From: Papaver somniferum
Taxonomy: Eukaryota > Streptophyta > Magnoliopsida > Ranunculales > Papaveraceae
NCBI RefSeq assembly: GCF_003573695.1
Contig: NC_039360.1
Span: 58,819,830 to 58,883,829, forward strand
Length of the DNA: 64,000 nucleotides
Direction of reading: 5' to 3'
The position numbers and the translations under genes were made by a program. The notes below the pieces were generated by a model, which ran no database searches, was not told the DNA's origin, and saw only the letters and a program-made list of their open reading frames with translations. The first letter of the stretch is position 1; the number at the start of each line of letters is the position of its first letter. This document shows, piece after piece, positions 33,765 to 46,663 of the stretch.

Positions 33765-34160
33765 CACGCATCTGTTTAGTGTAATTGAGAGTTACATGTG
33801 TCTATCTAGTGTAACTGAGAGTTACACATGCATCTGACTTGTGTATTCAACGTCAACTCCAGTTCCAGCGAGACCATTACCACGTTTAAGCAATTATATT
33901 TTATGAAGTTATCTGAAACCTGAAATATAACAACAAGCAATCAATATTTATACGATTAAAATGAACAGTACATACAACAATGTATATTTCAGTTTCACAA
34001 GCATCTGACTAGTGTAGCTAGCAGTTACACATGCATCTGAATTATGTAACTGAGAGTTACACATGCATATAACATGTGTAACTAGGAGATACACATGCAT
34101 CTGGCTTGTGTAACTTTCAGTTACACATGCATATAACTAGTGTAACTAAGAGTTAACATG
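33765..34160. repeat. Hairpin repeats, block 2, a second copy of 32617-32960
   Basis: This block repeats block 1 sequence nearly base for base over more than 300 bp, including the unique spacer CGTCAACTCCAGTTCCAGCG and the stretch ATGAACAGTACAT. It lies about 1.15 kb downstream in direct orientation. Confidence 0.8.
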
Positions 34161-34489
34161 TCATAACATGTCATAACATAAGAAAATAAACGTTAAGAGA
34201 GAGCATGGTACGTATTAGTTTTTAATTTTAAAGGAATATAACCATGTAAAAGCCTTACTTCCACAAACTGTGAGCAATTTTTGAGAACATGTTCTTGATA
34301 TTAGTTCAACCTAATCGACCATCAATTGATCTAAAAAAAGGCTAGTGTCTTGTCAGTGCGCACAAAAAACGTCGAGACCTGCATAGACATCAATTGATCC
34401 AAAAAAGGCTACAACTATTCAGAAATTATTGTCATAAAAATATTAAGATGCCATAGTCTAAACATTCCAAAAAAAAACCTGTGTATTCA

Positions 34490-34575
34490 GCTGGTATACA
34501 TACAAAATGCATGTGTAATTGGGAGTTATATATGCATATGGCATGTGTAATTGTGAGTTACACATGCACCCGTAA
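34490..34575. repeat. Hairpin repeats, block 3 (short)
   Basis: Two degenerate TGTGTAATT..GTTACACA units lie just downstream, on the minus strand, of the MER3-like exon. Confidence 0.6.
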
Positions 34576-34823
34576 TACACAAACTACTCAAAAAGTGAAA
34601 ACAAATAACACTTTTCTGATCAATTAAAGGAGATTAATCAGTTTGTCTTACTACAACATATGGGACATAAGTATCCAAAGTATTGATATCATGAAGAATA
34701 TGTATTAGCAGTTTAACACGGATATCAGTAAATGGAGAGATCTGTTTTGTGCAAGGCGTATGACATAAATGATAGAGAATAAATCGCGTTTTCGGTACAA
34801 GCAACAGAAGTAGGGAAACTTAC

Positions 34824-35007
34824 TGTTTTCAGTGTACCCTTCATATGAAGGAACCTTCCATCCTGAGAAAGGAACCAGGAAAGGAGCTTTAAGACACATA
34901 GCTCAAATAACACTGTTTTGCCGCTTCCAGTTGGCGCCAAAATGACCATGTTCATGTCAGAGAAGTAACAACCAGAAAAGCGCTCACTCTGCAACGAATT
35001 GAAATAC
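34824..35007 (-). pseudogene. MER3: Single exon of a MER3/HFM1-type DNA helicase
   Basis: A 184-bp minus-strand exon is bounded by a GCGGATGCAG acceptor (35008-35017) and a GTAAGT donor (34823-34818). It encodes YFNSLQSE, then SDMNMVILAPTGSGKTVLFE, and LHMKGTLKT. This is the first helicase exon of the meiotic DExH-box helicase MER3 (ROCK-N-ROLLERS in Arabidopsis), which promotes class I crossovers. The Walker A motif APTGSGKT is intact, and the only odd changes are in the Q-motif side (SERFSGCYF where the family has an ECFPVCF-like sequence). I find no exon carrying the DEVH box or later motifs in either direction. It is therefore an isolated exon, either captured or the last relic of a pseudogene, between hairpin-repeat blocks. 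Confidence 0.75.
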
Positions 35008-35389
35008 CTGCATCCGCAAGAATAAGATAAACTATTATAACACCTTACTAGTTCAGATCAAGCAAACAACCGAAGCTGAAAAAGTATATAACAACGGCGT
35101 ATCCTCACCTCAGGAGTGGCTACAGAATTACAGACTCAACAAAGTAAATTTGACACTCAGCAATTCCGCCGACCACCTAATCTGCCACTTATACCTATAC
35201 CTCCAACATTCACACCTTAGCTCCAACTCCAACACCACCACCGGCTCCAAAGCATGCACCTATACCACCACCGGAACTTATTAACCATAGAAGATCCTTC
35301 ATACAAATAATTTCACTAACATAAATATAAAAAAAAATATTACTCAAGACGAACACGCTAACTGAAACAGTTGGGTTTCATGGTGCTTA

Positions 35390-35555
35390 GCAGGTACACA
35401 TGTAATGGCTTGTGTAAACGGCAGTTACACATGAATATGACTTGTGTAATCTCCGGTTACACATCCATATGTCTTGTGTAATATCCCGTTACACATCCAT
35501 ATGCTTGTGTAATATCCAGTTACACATGCATATGCTTGTGTACTCAGAGCATATA
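35390..35555. repeat. Hairpin repeats, block 4
   Basis: Four or five units contain TTGTGTAA..GTTACACATCCATATG. They lie upstream, on the minus strand, of the MER3-like exon. Confidence 0.7.
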
Positions 35556-35559
35556 AATT

Positions 35560-36790
35560 ATCTACATGAGCGCTAGAAGCAGTGATATGACATAGAGCTA
35601 CTCAATAAATAAGATAAAATGACACTTACAACATATGATGTATCTCAGCTGCAGCTTTCTCCTTCTCACCTGCAACATTACATCCAAGCCACAAATAGCA
35701 CAACCACATCTCCATCTATAACTCACAGTAACATATTCATTCAAATCCAATGCTAGCCTGCATTTTTGCCTTAGTCACCATCATATCTTCACTCCCTTCT
35801 TCTGTAAATTTCATTTACAACCAACCATATCACCACCACTAATTTACAATAAATAATACTAGGATAACAAATTCGATTTCATTGACAGAGATACATCAAA
35901 CTATATAGAATTAGAAGTAAAGTACACAAGATTAAGCAATTCAATCAAAGTTTATAAAATTCATAACAAATACATGGGTAATAGAGATGATGATTCGCTG
36001 ATTTCGAATCTGAACACCAATTTTCAGTCAAGTCTTAAGATAAACAGATCGATTGATATTCAGTAAGGAAACCTAGAAAAAAAATTGTAACATCTTTCAA
36101 TATTTTCATCTTAAAAAGCTAAAAAACGATTAAACTGTAACAGATCTGAACTTTGATCATGAGTTCATAGATAAAATTCAGTGAAATCATAACTTCGAAG
36201 ATTTCGAGAGAAAAAATTCAAAATTAATAACATATAACTTCAATTGAATTAAGAGATAATGAAAAATGAAGCTTATCTGCACGTCGATTTGATTTCGTAG
36301 ATGAATCTTCAGATGCAGGATTAAACAAATCATCTTCATCTTCCATATGATCTATCTTTTGATCATATGCAATCGATCTTTGACATAAGTGAAATAACAG
36401 AGGCATAGACGAAGAAGATGTGATAGATCGTCGTTGTTGCAGTCGAAGATTTGGATGAAGACGAAGAAGATTTGATGCAGTCGAAAATGAATCTCAGGAA
36501 CCCTAGAAACCATTGTTCTACAACAGAGAGAGATAAAGATGAAAGAGAAAGAGAATAGAGAAATGAAAAGAAGCTTCTGGGATTCCCTTGTATAAATACT
36601 AAAGGGCAATGTTGCCATTATTAAAGTTCGGAATAATTAATTATGGGCCTGATCTAAAGATAATTTGATTTTTCGGGCCTAGTAATATCATTTTATGAAA
36701 GTGTGGAGTTGAGGGTGGAGGATCCATTTTGTGGGGCTTCTATATGTTTGAACCCATATAATAGGGGGTTCTAGTATTTTGAGCAAAGAA
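35560..36790. other. Unassigned DNA; possible promoter and first exon on minus strand
   Basis: On the minus strand a CT-rich leader (about 36590-36515) follows a TATTTATAC sequence, and a short frame encodes MEDEDDLFNPASEDSSTKSN (36346 downward). No clear donor closes it and no family is recognised. GGGCCT-rich AT sequence at 36640-36700 is inverted relative to similar sequence at 32230-32400, so both may be ends of one larger element enclosing the MER3 exon. Confidence 0.3.
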
Positions 36791-37296
36791 GGAGATCTTA
36801 TTGGTACTAGAAAGAAAATATAAGACTCAGACACACAAGAGACACACCAACACTCACATACAAAGACATTATGTATTCAATTTTACAATATTAATCGAAT
36901 CAAAAAAAGAAATTCGTATAAGAAAAAAGAAAAACCACAAAGTTTCATTGCTATTAATTGAACCATTTTCTTGAAATACAAGAGCAAAATCTGAGTTAGG
37001 AGGAATACAATGAGCTTCTTCCCTCGGTCAGCCTCATCATTCAGATCCTTCTTCTGCTCGTTTGACCAGTTCCCCGTCTCTTCATCGCCAACTCTTGGTA
37101 AAATTAATCGGTTCATTCCGTTGTACTTCATATCTAGATATACTCTATTATTAGCAAAGCAAGAAATAAAATACCCGCCATTTTCGGTTTTATGTTATCA
37201 TCGAATTAGTCATCCACCTCTCAAAATGAAATTGATCATCTCTGCTTGGAAGAATCTAGGGTTTTACAATGTTATTATGATCATCCACCATGGAAG

Positions 37297-40200
37297 ATGG
37301 CTAAAAACCACATTCATCCTTTCTCAACATTAACATCCTTATCAAAATTCCGTCCTCATCGTCCTTCATTAATCTCTGTTATACCTACAAAAGAACCTAG
37401 TTGGTATTGGCCACTTCCAGTTTTCGAACCTGGTGGAGGATTTGTTGCAATATGGAATCGTACGTTCCTGGTTATATGTTTCTTTGCATTGTTTCTAGAT
37501 CCATTGTATTTTTATCTACCTTATGTTGGTGGCCCGGCTTGTTTACAAATGGATATTACATTACAAGTTGCTCTTACGACGTTAAGATCCTTGGCGGATT
37601 TATCTTATTTGTTTCATGTCTTGATAAAATTTAGAACGGCTTTTGTTGCACCAAGTTCTAGAGTTTTTGGTAGAGGTGAGCTTGTTAAGGATCCAAGGGA
37701 AATTGCTTTGAGGTATTTGAAGTCTGATTTCTTGATTGATCTTGCTGCAACTCTTCCTCTTCCTCAGGTAATTCATTTTCGCTAATTAATAATTCAAATG
37801 TATTTCTAATTTCTTTAATTTATAGCTTTTGTTTCTTCTATTTTATGATTGATCAATAGTGTCAAAGAACCAATTTTATTAGTTGCTAAATGAATATATT
37901 GGAAAAGATGGTATAAAATGACAAGTTTTATACAAGGGTCTGCGGGAATTCGAGAGAGCCAAGCCCCAATGACAAGTTCTGAGAGTGGGTAATCATTATC
38001 GTTATCATATATATAGATATGGAAAATGGTGATGGTCAATGTGGGGGGTTTTGAATGATGTTTAATAGAGATTTATACTTGTTGTGGATGTTGAATAGTT
38101 TTTAAGGTGTTTTAGGGTATCTATGCAAATTATGGGCGAGTGGCGCGCCTGTTGTTTTTTGAGTGAAGATGTTTTAGCTTTTGAATTGGAAACTTACATA
38201 ATTGTGATGGAAGTGCTATGGTTTAAGCTTTTATTTGTCTAGTAAATACCCAAAGGCGAATACTTATTTATGGTGAAGCTTTTCGTTCTTGTTGCTTGTT
38301 ATTGGTTGATTAGGTTTCAGTTCTTCAGCTTATATCCTCAAAAAGTTGTAAAGTTTGGTCAAATTTAATGCCCATAGTGTTAACATTGCTGATGGTGAAG
38401 TATTATTTCTTCTAACAATTGAATAGATTAAACTATGATCAAATATCCTATAATTCAATCCCTTATCCTCGTAATAGATTCGTTAACTGTTGTATTTCTG
38501 GAATCTATTCAAGTAGCAACAAAACCTATTCTCCATTGAGTATATTCCACAATCCCGTATCCATTTACATATAGGAATCTTTTGAAGCTAAATGGTATTT
38601 TTCAAGTTATACATTTCAGGCTTTAGAGTTTTGGTGATTGACAGTTAATTTTACGTTACATTCTCATGTTGAGATTTTCCTTTTATTTCTACTTGATGGA
38701 TAAGTCTAGTAATAATGAGGTATTGCTTACATCTTTGTTCCAGTAATCTTCTATTCGAGATTTCCTGATCTGCCGTCATATCTGCTTGTGCAATGAAAAT
38801 AAGATATTGGATCTGTGTTATTTGTAAGTCATTCTTTTCAACTGAAATAAGACTCTTGTTTCCGGCTTTACAGATTGTCATATGGGTTATCATGCCAGCT
38901 GTGAGAAGCTCGACAGCTGATCATGCTAACAACACTCTTGCGCTGATTGTTCTCATTCAGTATGTTCCCAGATTGTTTCTCATTTTCCCTTTGAACCGAA
39001 GGATCATCAAAACTACTGGGGTTGTTGCTAAGACTGCTTGGGCCGGAGCTGCTTACAATCTTTTGTTATACATGTTAGCCAGTCATGTATGTGTTCAGCA
39101 TCCCATTTTTTGCAACTTATATTACATATTAATGCTATCATCATGCTCATTTCGACTGCAAGGGATATGTATACAGATTTTATTATGGTCATTTTTGGGG
39201 CTATTGATCATATTTTGACTGCCAGTGCAGGTATTAGGAGCATCCTGGTATCTCTTGGCTGTTGAGCGGCAGCACACCTGCTGGAAACTTCAGTGCCTGA
39301 AGGAGGAAACCAGAAATTCTATGTTGTCTTGTGACCCTATGTTTTTGGATTGTAGCACTATAAATTGGCCTCAACGGCAAACTTGGTTGAACGTGACTGG
39401 TGTCCTTGCTACTTGTGATGTTAGCAATCCTGAGATCAGCTTCAAGTATGGGATGTTCGAGGATGCTTTTTCTAATGAAGTTGTATCGGCACATAGAGTT
39501 GAGAAGTATTTTTATTGCCTTTGGTGGGGTCTGAAAAATTTAAGGTAGAATCCGTTTCATTACAACCTGGATGTAGTTAATACAATTGTTTCTTATGCTG
39601 TTTTGTTTGTACCTAAATCAACAAGTTTCCATATTCGGTAAAACACGTAACCAATTTTGTAATGCTGACTACTTAACCAAATGATACGCGAAGTAGACTC
39701 TGATGCGTGAGGGGGAACCTGCTTAACTGTAGGGTTTTCACTGACAATACGCTACTTATTCCTTCAACCAATTCTTCTCTTTTAGATATTTCAAACTATG
39801 AAACCAGATATAGAGCATGACTTACATATTATTGCATGCTTTTTAGTTTAGGTGTCATTAGCCCCTGATTCCTGGCACTGATAGTTAGGTTTAGCAGAGG
39901 CATCCTGCTCGCTCAAGTTGAAAGCGTTACAGTTGCCACCTAAGACTTGCATGCTTGTTCTCTGCTGACTAGATGTTATACTTCCTCCTTAAGTAGTGAC
40001 ATGGTAAAAACGAAATGATATGTTGTTTTATGCTTATGAGCCTCGTTCCTTGTTTTTGGACAGCTCATATGGTCAGAACTTGTCAACGACCACTTATATT
40101 GGAGAGACATCATTTTGCATTCTAATCTGTATTGTGGGTCTGGTCCTATTCTCACACTTGATTGGTAACATGCAGGTAATATATCCTGCCTTTCTTTATG

Positions 40201-41766
40201 CGATTCAATCTTTTGTTCAATTTATTTTTTGTTTTTGAGACTTCTTGCAACACCTTTATCGTTTGAAAATTGATTACTGATGCCGAACTGATGTATTTCC
40301 AATGTTTCGCCAGTATATTAGACCTTTGGGGCATTCTAAGAGCTTAATTTGAAGTTTTACATTTGAATTTTCCTGTTAATTGCAAAAGGATTAGTTAAAT
40401 GAGGTTAAGCAACTCCTTTCTATTTTGTTTTCTTATGATTCTTAGAATCTTAGTACCTTTTGCATTTGTCTTACAGAGCTATCTCCAATCTATGACGGTG
40501 AGAGTGGAAGAATGGAGAATTAAGCGAAGAGATACGGAGGAGTGGATGAGGCATCGGCAACTACCTCTTGAGCTGCAAGAACGTGTTCGGCGGTTTGTTC
40601 AGTATAAATGGCTTGCCACAAGAGGGGTAGATGAAGAATCCATTTTGCGTTCCCTGCCTTTGGATCTTCGTCGTGAAATTCAAAGGCATCTATGTCTTGC
40701 TCTTGTGCGCCGTGTAAGTACCTTTTTGGTTCAAGTTGCTTGGCAAATACATGTATATATGTGGTGTGCATAATCAGAACCTTTCCTGTTTATCCAGTGG
40801 CCGAACTTCATTTATTACATTATTTTGGTCTAAATGAAAATGTTTCTAGATCCCTTGATTTTATTACAAGAATCAGGCATTGAATATTTGCGGCTAAAAA
40901 TGTTGATGCTGTCCCGAAGATGGTATAGTTTTTCATTTTTGTATATAAAATCTGAGTTTCATGAGTTGTCTGTATATTTGCAGGTTCCTTTTTTCTCACA
41001 AATGGATGATCAACTATTGGATGCCATATGTGAACGGCTAGTCCAATCCTTGAGCACGCTAGACACCTACATTGTTCGTGAAGGTGATCCTGTCAACGAG
41101 ATGCTTTTTATCATACGTGGGACTTTAGAAAGTTCCACAACCAACGGAGGAAGGTCAGGTTTCTTCAATTCCATCACTCTTAAACCTGGGGATTTTTGTG
41201 GTGAAGAATTGTTGACATGGGCGCTAATGCCTAACTCTAGCCTCAACCTTCCATCCTCGACTCGTACTGTACGCTGTCTTGGTGAAGTTGAAGCCTTTGC
41301 GCTCAGAGCGGAAGATCTCAAATTTGTCGCGGGTCAATTCAAACGACTTCACAGCAAGAAACTCCAACATGCTTTCAGGTATTATTCACACCAATGGAGA
41401 ACATGGGGAGCTTGTTTTATACAAGCTGCATGGAGGAGATACAAGAAAAGGAAACTAGCTAAGGAACTGGCAAGACATGAGAGTATGTTCTACATGCCGA
41501 ATCCAGATCAAGAATATGGTTATGATGATGATGGCGCGTACGAGGAGTATCACGTTGGTGTGGCCGAAGAGGGTACTCCATTGATTGATAGTGGATCAAA
41601 TACTCAACCACATCTTGGAGCCACAATTCTGGCTTCTAAATTTGCTAAGAATACAAGAAGAGTTGTTAATCAAAAAGTACAGGCCAATGATCCAGCTTCT
41701 ACAAGCTTAAAAATGCCCAAATTGTTTAAGCCAGAGGAACCAGATTTCTCAGCAGATGATGTATGA
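37297..41766 (+). CDS. CNGC18: Cyclic-nucleotide-gated ion channel, CNGC18-like
   Basis: Six exons join in frame: 37297-37767, 38874-39086, 39231-39544, 40064-40175, 40477-40713 and 40984-41766, all GT-AG. They give about 709 residues, close to the roughly 700 of Arabidopsis CNGC18. The product is a plasma-membrane, probably Ca2+-permeable channel; the Arabidopsis orthologue is essential for pollen-tube growth. Visible are S1 (about 57-74), YVGGPACL, FRTAFVAPSSRVFGRGEL, the pore filter GQN (about 336-338), the C-linker RRDTEEWMRHRQLP, a cyclic-nucleotide-binding cassette (PGDFCGEELL, about 517-526) and an IQ calmodulin site (FIQAAWRRYKKRK, about 594-606). The C-terminal LGATILASKFA and KMPKLFKPEEPDFS are CNGC18-like rather than CNGC16-like. 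The ATG at 37297 is chosen because it gives the family's N-terminal length. An upstream exon (ATG at 37010) is possible. No lesion is seen. Confidence 0.9.
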
Positions 41767-42326
41767 GTTTGAGTGAGTAAAAGTGAGTTTCAATGGTGGA
41801 TTCAGAAGGTTTAGTTAGGTGTTGTTCTTAGTTCCCATCTTTGTTTTTGTATAGTTCAGTGTATTAGTGAGGTTAATATACTAACTTTCGTAAACTATAT
41901 ACCCTGCTTTGTTTTCTTTAATTCTTTCTGGCTTATACCAAAATCACATCTGCATCAATTTATTTTTAGACAGAAAGATGGTGAACCATTTCCTACAAAA
42001 GTTCAGAGCTCAAATGAATTTAATACACTGTCAAAGAGTTCGTACTTCAGTTTAATATTGGATTACAAAATGCAAAAAAAAACCCAGCTAACTTTCTTTT
42101 TTTCTCTTCCATTTTGAATTTTCTTTTCCTGCGTTGAATACTGTCTATGTCATGTTTACACGCAAAACTGAGATTACATTTTTTCCTTCTTCATACCTAT
42201 AGGCTACAGAAGATCCAGCATAAATATTTTATACAGTTTCTGTACACATGACATCTTTTATATGTACGATGTAAGTCACTGAGATTTTATCGCAAAGAAT
42301 ATGTCGCGTATAAATATACACATAGT
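41767..42326. other. Convergent intergenic region (3' ends of two genes)
   Basis: This holds the 3' UTR and terminator region of the CNGC18-like gene from the left and the patatin-like gene from the right. I see no further gene. Confidence 0.6.
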
Positions 42327-45300
42327 TCAAAAATTAGCAGTTGCTTCTACGCCATGCTCCACTGCTTCCTGAACAGGATTCTGCTCAGCCCACACAGCTG
42401 CATCCAAGTATCCGAGCTCGAAAAGTCTATCAAGATCACCATCCTCTCCAGGTTCCAGTGCCCACTTAAACAGCTGAAGATTGTTGAACAAAAAGGTATG
42501 AAAAATATCAGTAATTCCCTTCTAGAATCTGACTTGACGTCATTATTAAATATAACCCCATAACATAAGATTACCTGTCCTGGGGTAGCTCTATTTTCTG
42601 GGTTGCAGTCTGGACTAATCCCAATCCCTTGTAAACCTAATCGACTAGCTGGGAAAGCACAAATACGGACCTGCAAAGCATGATCATTAAGCACCAAGTA
42701 GTATACACACCTTAACAATGAAACAAAAAGATCAAAGGAAAAGAATAAAAAAAGTAAAAGGAGAAGAAAGGCCCCGGGTACAATATATCCAGTGGACATT
42801 TTCTGAAAATTATCATGTTTCGCTTTTGCCAATCCCAAATTTCTATATGCCAGGCATTGCTGCTAAAATTTTCCATAAACTATATACACAGGGTTTTTAG
42901 TTTTGTTTTTGTTTTTGTTTTTGTTTTTGTCAGTCTGTATAAAGACATCATAACCTGAGCTCAATGATTCCATCAATTTTGTTCAATAAGAATCAAAGAA
43001 ATATTATGTCTGGAAAACCCTAGAAAAGATAACATGCAACGAAAGCATTAATGTAATCATCTGTAAGCAAGTACCGTTTTAGCAGCAGATGTCGGTGGCA
43101 TAAACAATGTCAGGCCACCATCGACACAAAGTTTATTACGAAAAAGTGTTGCAGGCTTTGGTGCTAAATACCTGTGTCAGTTAAACATAAGCTACTTAGG
43201 GTGAAATACATTTGATGGTAATACAAGAGTGAAGTCGTTCTGCCTAGCCATTTGATAATTAAGCAACAGAGATAAAGTAAGGTTTTTACGCACCCTGGAA
43301 TGAAGGAAGAAGTGAAAACTGCATTGATGAGATCCTCCTTGGAGTTAAACTGATCAACAAGTATAGCCCTTGGCCTCCAAAGAATCCGAGTTACAGCAAC
43401 TGCCAAAAGAAATTAAATAACTCACGAAATGAAAATTTTGTTTTGACATAAAAAAAGACTTGGTTCTAGTTTTGGCTGTTCATATTATACATATAGCATT
43501 CCTTGTCGGGCTCGTCCCTAGCCAAGGTTCCTGAAAAATGTTATTATTATTCAAAACCCATTTCCCAGTTCAAAAAAAACAAAACCCATTTCACTATTGA
43601 AACAGCAAAACTGCAGGCACAATGACTTCCCTAGAGGTACAAATCCTAGTAGAAGAGGAACAGGACTAAGCACCCACATATGACAGCTGAATATTAGAGG
43701 TTGCACAGACAAGGAATGAACTAGACAGTAATTCGATTCAATATATCATTCGAATGACCAAGGAATCAGAATTTAATATCAAAATCCTAATAAAAACCTG
43801 CAAATTGCAACACAGGAATCATGTTTATCTGTAATACAAGATGCAGGGGCAAAAGTTTGTAAAGTATCATGTGTCCTAATCAAGAGCATTAATACAAGAA
43901 ATAGTTTAGAATGCCATGGCTTATGTATCCACTTTACTAACATTCCATACGGAGAAGAACGCCTAAAAGATATTCTAGGGTCCAAAAATCCTATATAATA
44001 TTTATGCACAGGTGATATGAAAGTAATGGTGCAGGAAACAGATCATTTTATTACAGTTGACAGAAAGAACAGACATGCTCACCACGGACTCTCCCATTTG
44101 ACCTTATATGAACATCATCTGGCAGAAATATCTCAAGAATATTTCTAAGAACAGCCTGCATATGAAAACAATAAAAACAAATGACATACCTGATTACCTT
44201 AGATGGTGACACTTAACCAATTAACACCAAAGCAATAACCAAACCAAAAAAAAAAATTGATAGATCAACAACGTTCCCAAACCAAGACGTGTCAGTCAGC
44301 CAGATTTGTTATACAGCTAAACATATCAATCCCATATCTAAGTGGTAGACAAAGCATAACCCGCAACTCAACTATAGACATCTTATTCTTACCGAAACCT
44401 AATGGTTTAGACCTGACAGAAGCTGAAGGTCAATTATAGGTGGACAATACATGCGAGCTATGGACTCGCAGAAGAAACAACTAACCCAAAAAAAAGGAAA
44501 GAAGAATGAAACACAGATGCTTTCTGGGTAACTTCTATGCACTCTTACTCCTGGAAAATGAGAAAAACTTCTACAGGCCCCTCACGACTATACAATGCTT
44601 TTTGTTCGTTTTGATGTCCTCCTCTAAATCCCAATGTCACCTTCTCTAATTTAGTTGAGAGATCCGAATGGAACTTATTCAGATGAACTCTATTCTTCAG
44701 ATATCTATTTCAGTTTTACTTTCATTAATGTTTTAACATTCTACTAATTAAGAGTGCCAATGTTATGAGTTATCGGTTATACTTAGATGAACAAGAGTGC
44801 CAAAACAAAAATAGGAAATATAAAGCTTTCATCGTACTAACAAAACCAAAGGACAGGTGTTTCCACTTTCTAATGATATACAGAAATTAGAACACATCAC
44901 TGAATGAAGGAAATTTTTCAACAAGCATCTCTATTGAGTACTCTACTAGTCTGTTACATGATACATGCATGTTTCTGGTTTTTGAGCAGACAACACCTAA
45001 GACTGAAGAAGGGGGGTCTTACCCCATTAAAATGAGGCTATAGATGGCTGTAGGGTTTATGCTTTTTAGTGTTTTTACTAAACAATGTGAATGGAACAAG
45101 TTGAAACAATCAACTAGTTTTCATATTAGTAATTTAGAACACATGGTGTTGTCCCAATAGGGGTCAGCAAGATAGGCGACCGTGCAATTAGCACTGCTCC
45201 AATACATACTGCAAAAAGAAAAGGAGCATACCCCAAGGCGAAATGCAGTCCCTCCACGTCGACAATCTTCAGCCAGAATTTTGGTAGCTTCCAAAGCTTC

Positions 45301-46209
45301 TCGCATGCAGCTTCCGGAGGCAACAACTGCACAGACAATGGCACCAGCTGAGGAACCAGCTAACGGAGTGGTTTCCTGCATATATGCATTACATAAATGA
45401 AACTCCCTAAAATAAAAGCGGACAAATTTTTGTACAAGTGACAGCAAAAATTGCAAAATGCAACAAATCACTAACAAAATTGAGCCAAGACTCAGTAACA
45501 ACAACTCTAAAAAATGTGGGTTTTTGTTAATTTAGATCCCAAATAGGAATCTCTGCAAGAAATTCTTGAAAAACCATACCTTTATGTAACCCTTTTCAAT
45601 AAGGAAGTGAGCAACACCAAGATGATAAGGAAATAGAAGACCTGCTGCAGAGAAACTAAAACCAGTACCTGCCTTTTTCCTGTTCATTTCATCTCCCTCG
45701 AAATCCTTTTGGTCCCAAATCATCACTGGCTTTTCTTGAATTACCACACTTGTTCTAACCCTTCCAGTAAAAACGGATTCCTCATCAATATCCATTCCAA
45801 CTTCATTTTGGATCTCTGTAAAAATTGAATTAACTGGGACTGAGGAAGTATCATCTCCTCCTCCTTCATACTTAACTTGGGTACTTTTAATAATCCTGGA
45901 AGCAAGTCCGAGGAAGAGTTCTCCTGTAGAGACCGCAAATGATTTCCTCTCTGAATCACCCGTGAGCTTATTATTACTGTCATCACTCTTTAAATTATTA
46001 ATGTAATTTTTCTTTTGTTTAGAAAATTTGAAGGTTCTGATAGATCGATGTAGAAAATTAGGAGTTGAAGGAGGAGGAAGAAGAAGAACTCTAGGCCTGG
46101 TGGAGCAGAGTTGCTGGTTTAAAAAGGAAGAGTGTGGAGGTGTCGGAGGGTGCAGAGAGGCCATCGATTGAGGTCTGAAAAATGTAAGGTTCCGATTTGC
46201 AGACAACAT
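42327..46209 (-). CDS. Patatin-like phospholipase domain protein, probably plastidial
   Basis: Seven minus-strand exons join in frame: 46209-45580, 45375-45232, 44155-44083, 43399-43294, 43171-43075, 42670-42575 and 42473-42327. They give 430 residues. The product is an acyl hydrolase of the patatin fold, most like the single-copy plant family of Arabidopsis At1g33270. The patatin domain starts GFSFSAAGLLFPYHLGV (oxyanion-side strand). The nucleophile elbow GSSAG (Ser about 219) is in exon 2 and the catalytic Asp of VDGG (about 335) in exon 5, so the Ser-Asp dyad is complete. The first 60 residues are rich in Ser, Pro and Arg and lack acidic residues, consistent with a transit peptide. A second ATG at 46164 (MASLHPP, in ATGG context) may be the true start. 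Introns are ordinary; intron 5 holds a (GTTTTT)n tract. The natural substrate is unknown. Confidence 0.9.
42897..42929. repeat. (GTTTTT)n microsatellite
   Basis: About five GTTTTT units lie in intron 5 of the patatin-like gene, between its exons at 43075 and 42670. Confidence 0.85.
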
Positions 46210-46600
46210 TCATGTGGGTTTTTTTCTTCGTCTCTTTTATCTGCTTTTCCGGTGGAAATTCATTAATTCGTCGGTCTCTGACGGAGGAAACTATATCTTC
46301 CAGCGTAAAGCAGTTTTTATGGGCTCAACAAATTAAAGATTTGTTCATTTTGATCCCACTATGGACTCAACAAACATGAAAAACTGATGTTGGTTTGTTG
46401 AGTGAGATGGAAGGTCGGGCGATCGTGGCACACTCGCTGACGCGTGGACCAGAAACGATGGCGTTTGTGTCAAAATCACATGTGTTTTCTTCACACGCCA
46501 GCGTCTCTGGAAAACCCTCCCGCGTTTTTCCCAAAACTGCCAACGGCTAAATCTGGACGGCTGAAAACTCTTGTGATCCAACGGCTTTAATTTTGACTTC

Positions 46601-46608
46601 TATAAATA
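46601..46608 (+). promoter_or_regulatory. TATA box of the intact Myb-like gene
   Basis: TATAAATA lies 63 bp before the ATG at 46664 and is followed by CT-rich leader ending ACAAAA-ATG. The upstream CAACGGCT motifs and the leader CTCCAAATTCACA recur before the paralogue at 48110, so the two promoters share ancestry. Confidence 0.7.
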
Positions 46609-46663
46609 CTCATCATTTCAACTCCAAATTCACACATTCTTCGCTCTCAAATCATCTACAAAA

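Noticed and set aside
32420..35555. A CRISPR-like array of palindromic repeats
   Set aside because: Spacers are themselves repeated and short, the repeats vary, and the DNA is plant nuclear; these are hairpin repeats of eukaryotic origin.
37010..37333. Independent ORF of 107 codons overlapping the start of the channel gene
   Set aside because: It runs out of frame through the channel's first exon and has no domain; only its start codon is kept as a possible alternative first exon.
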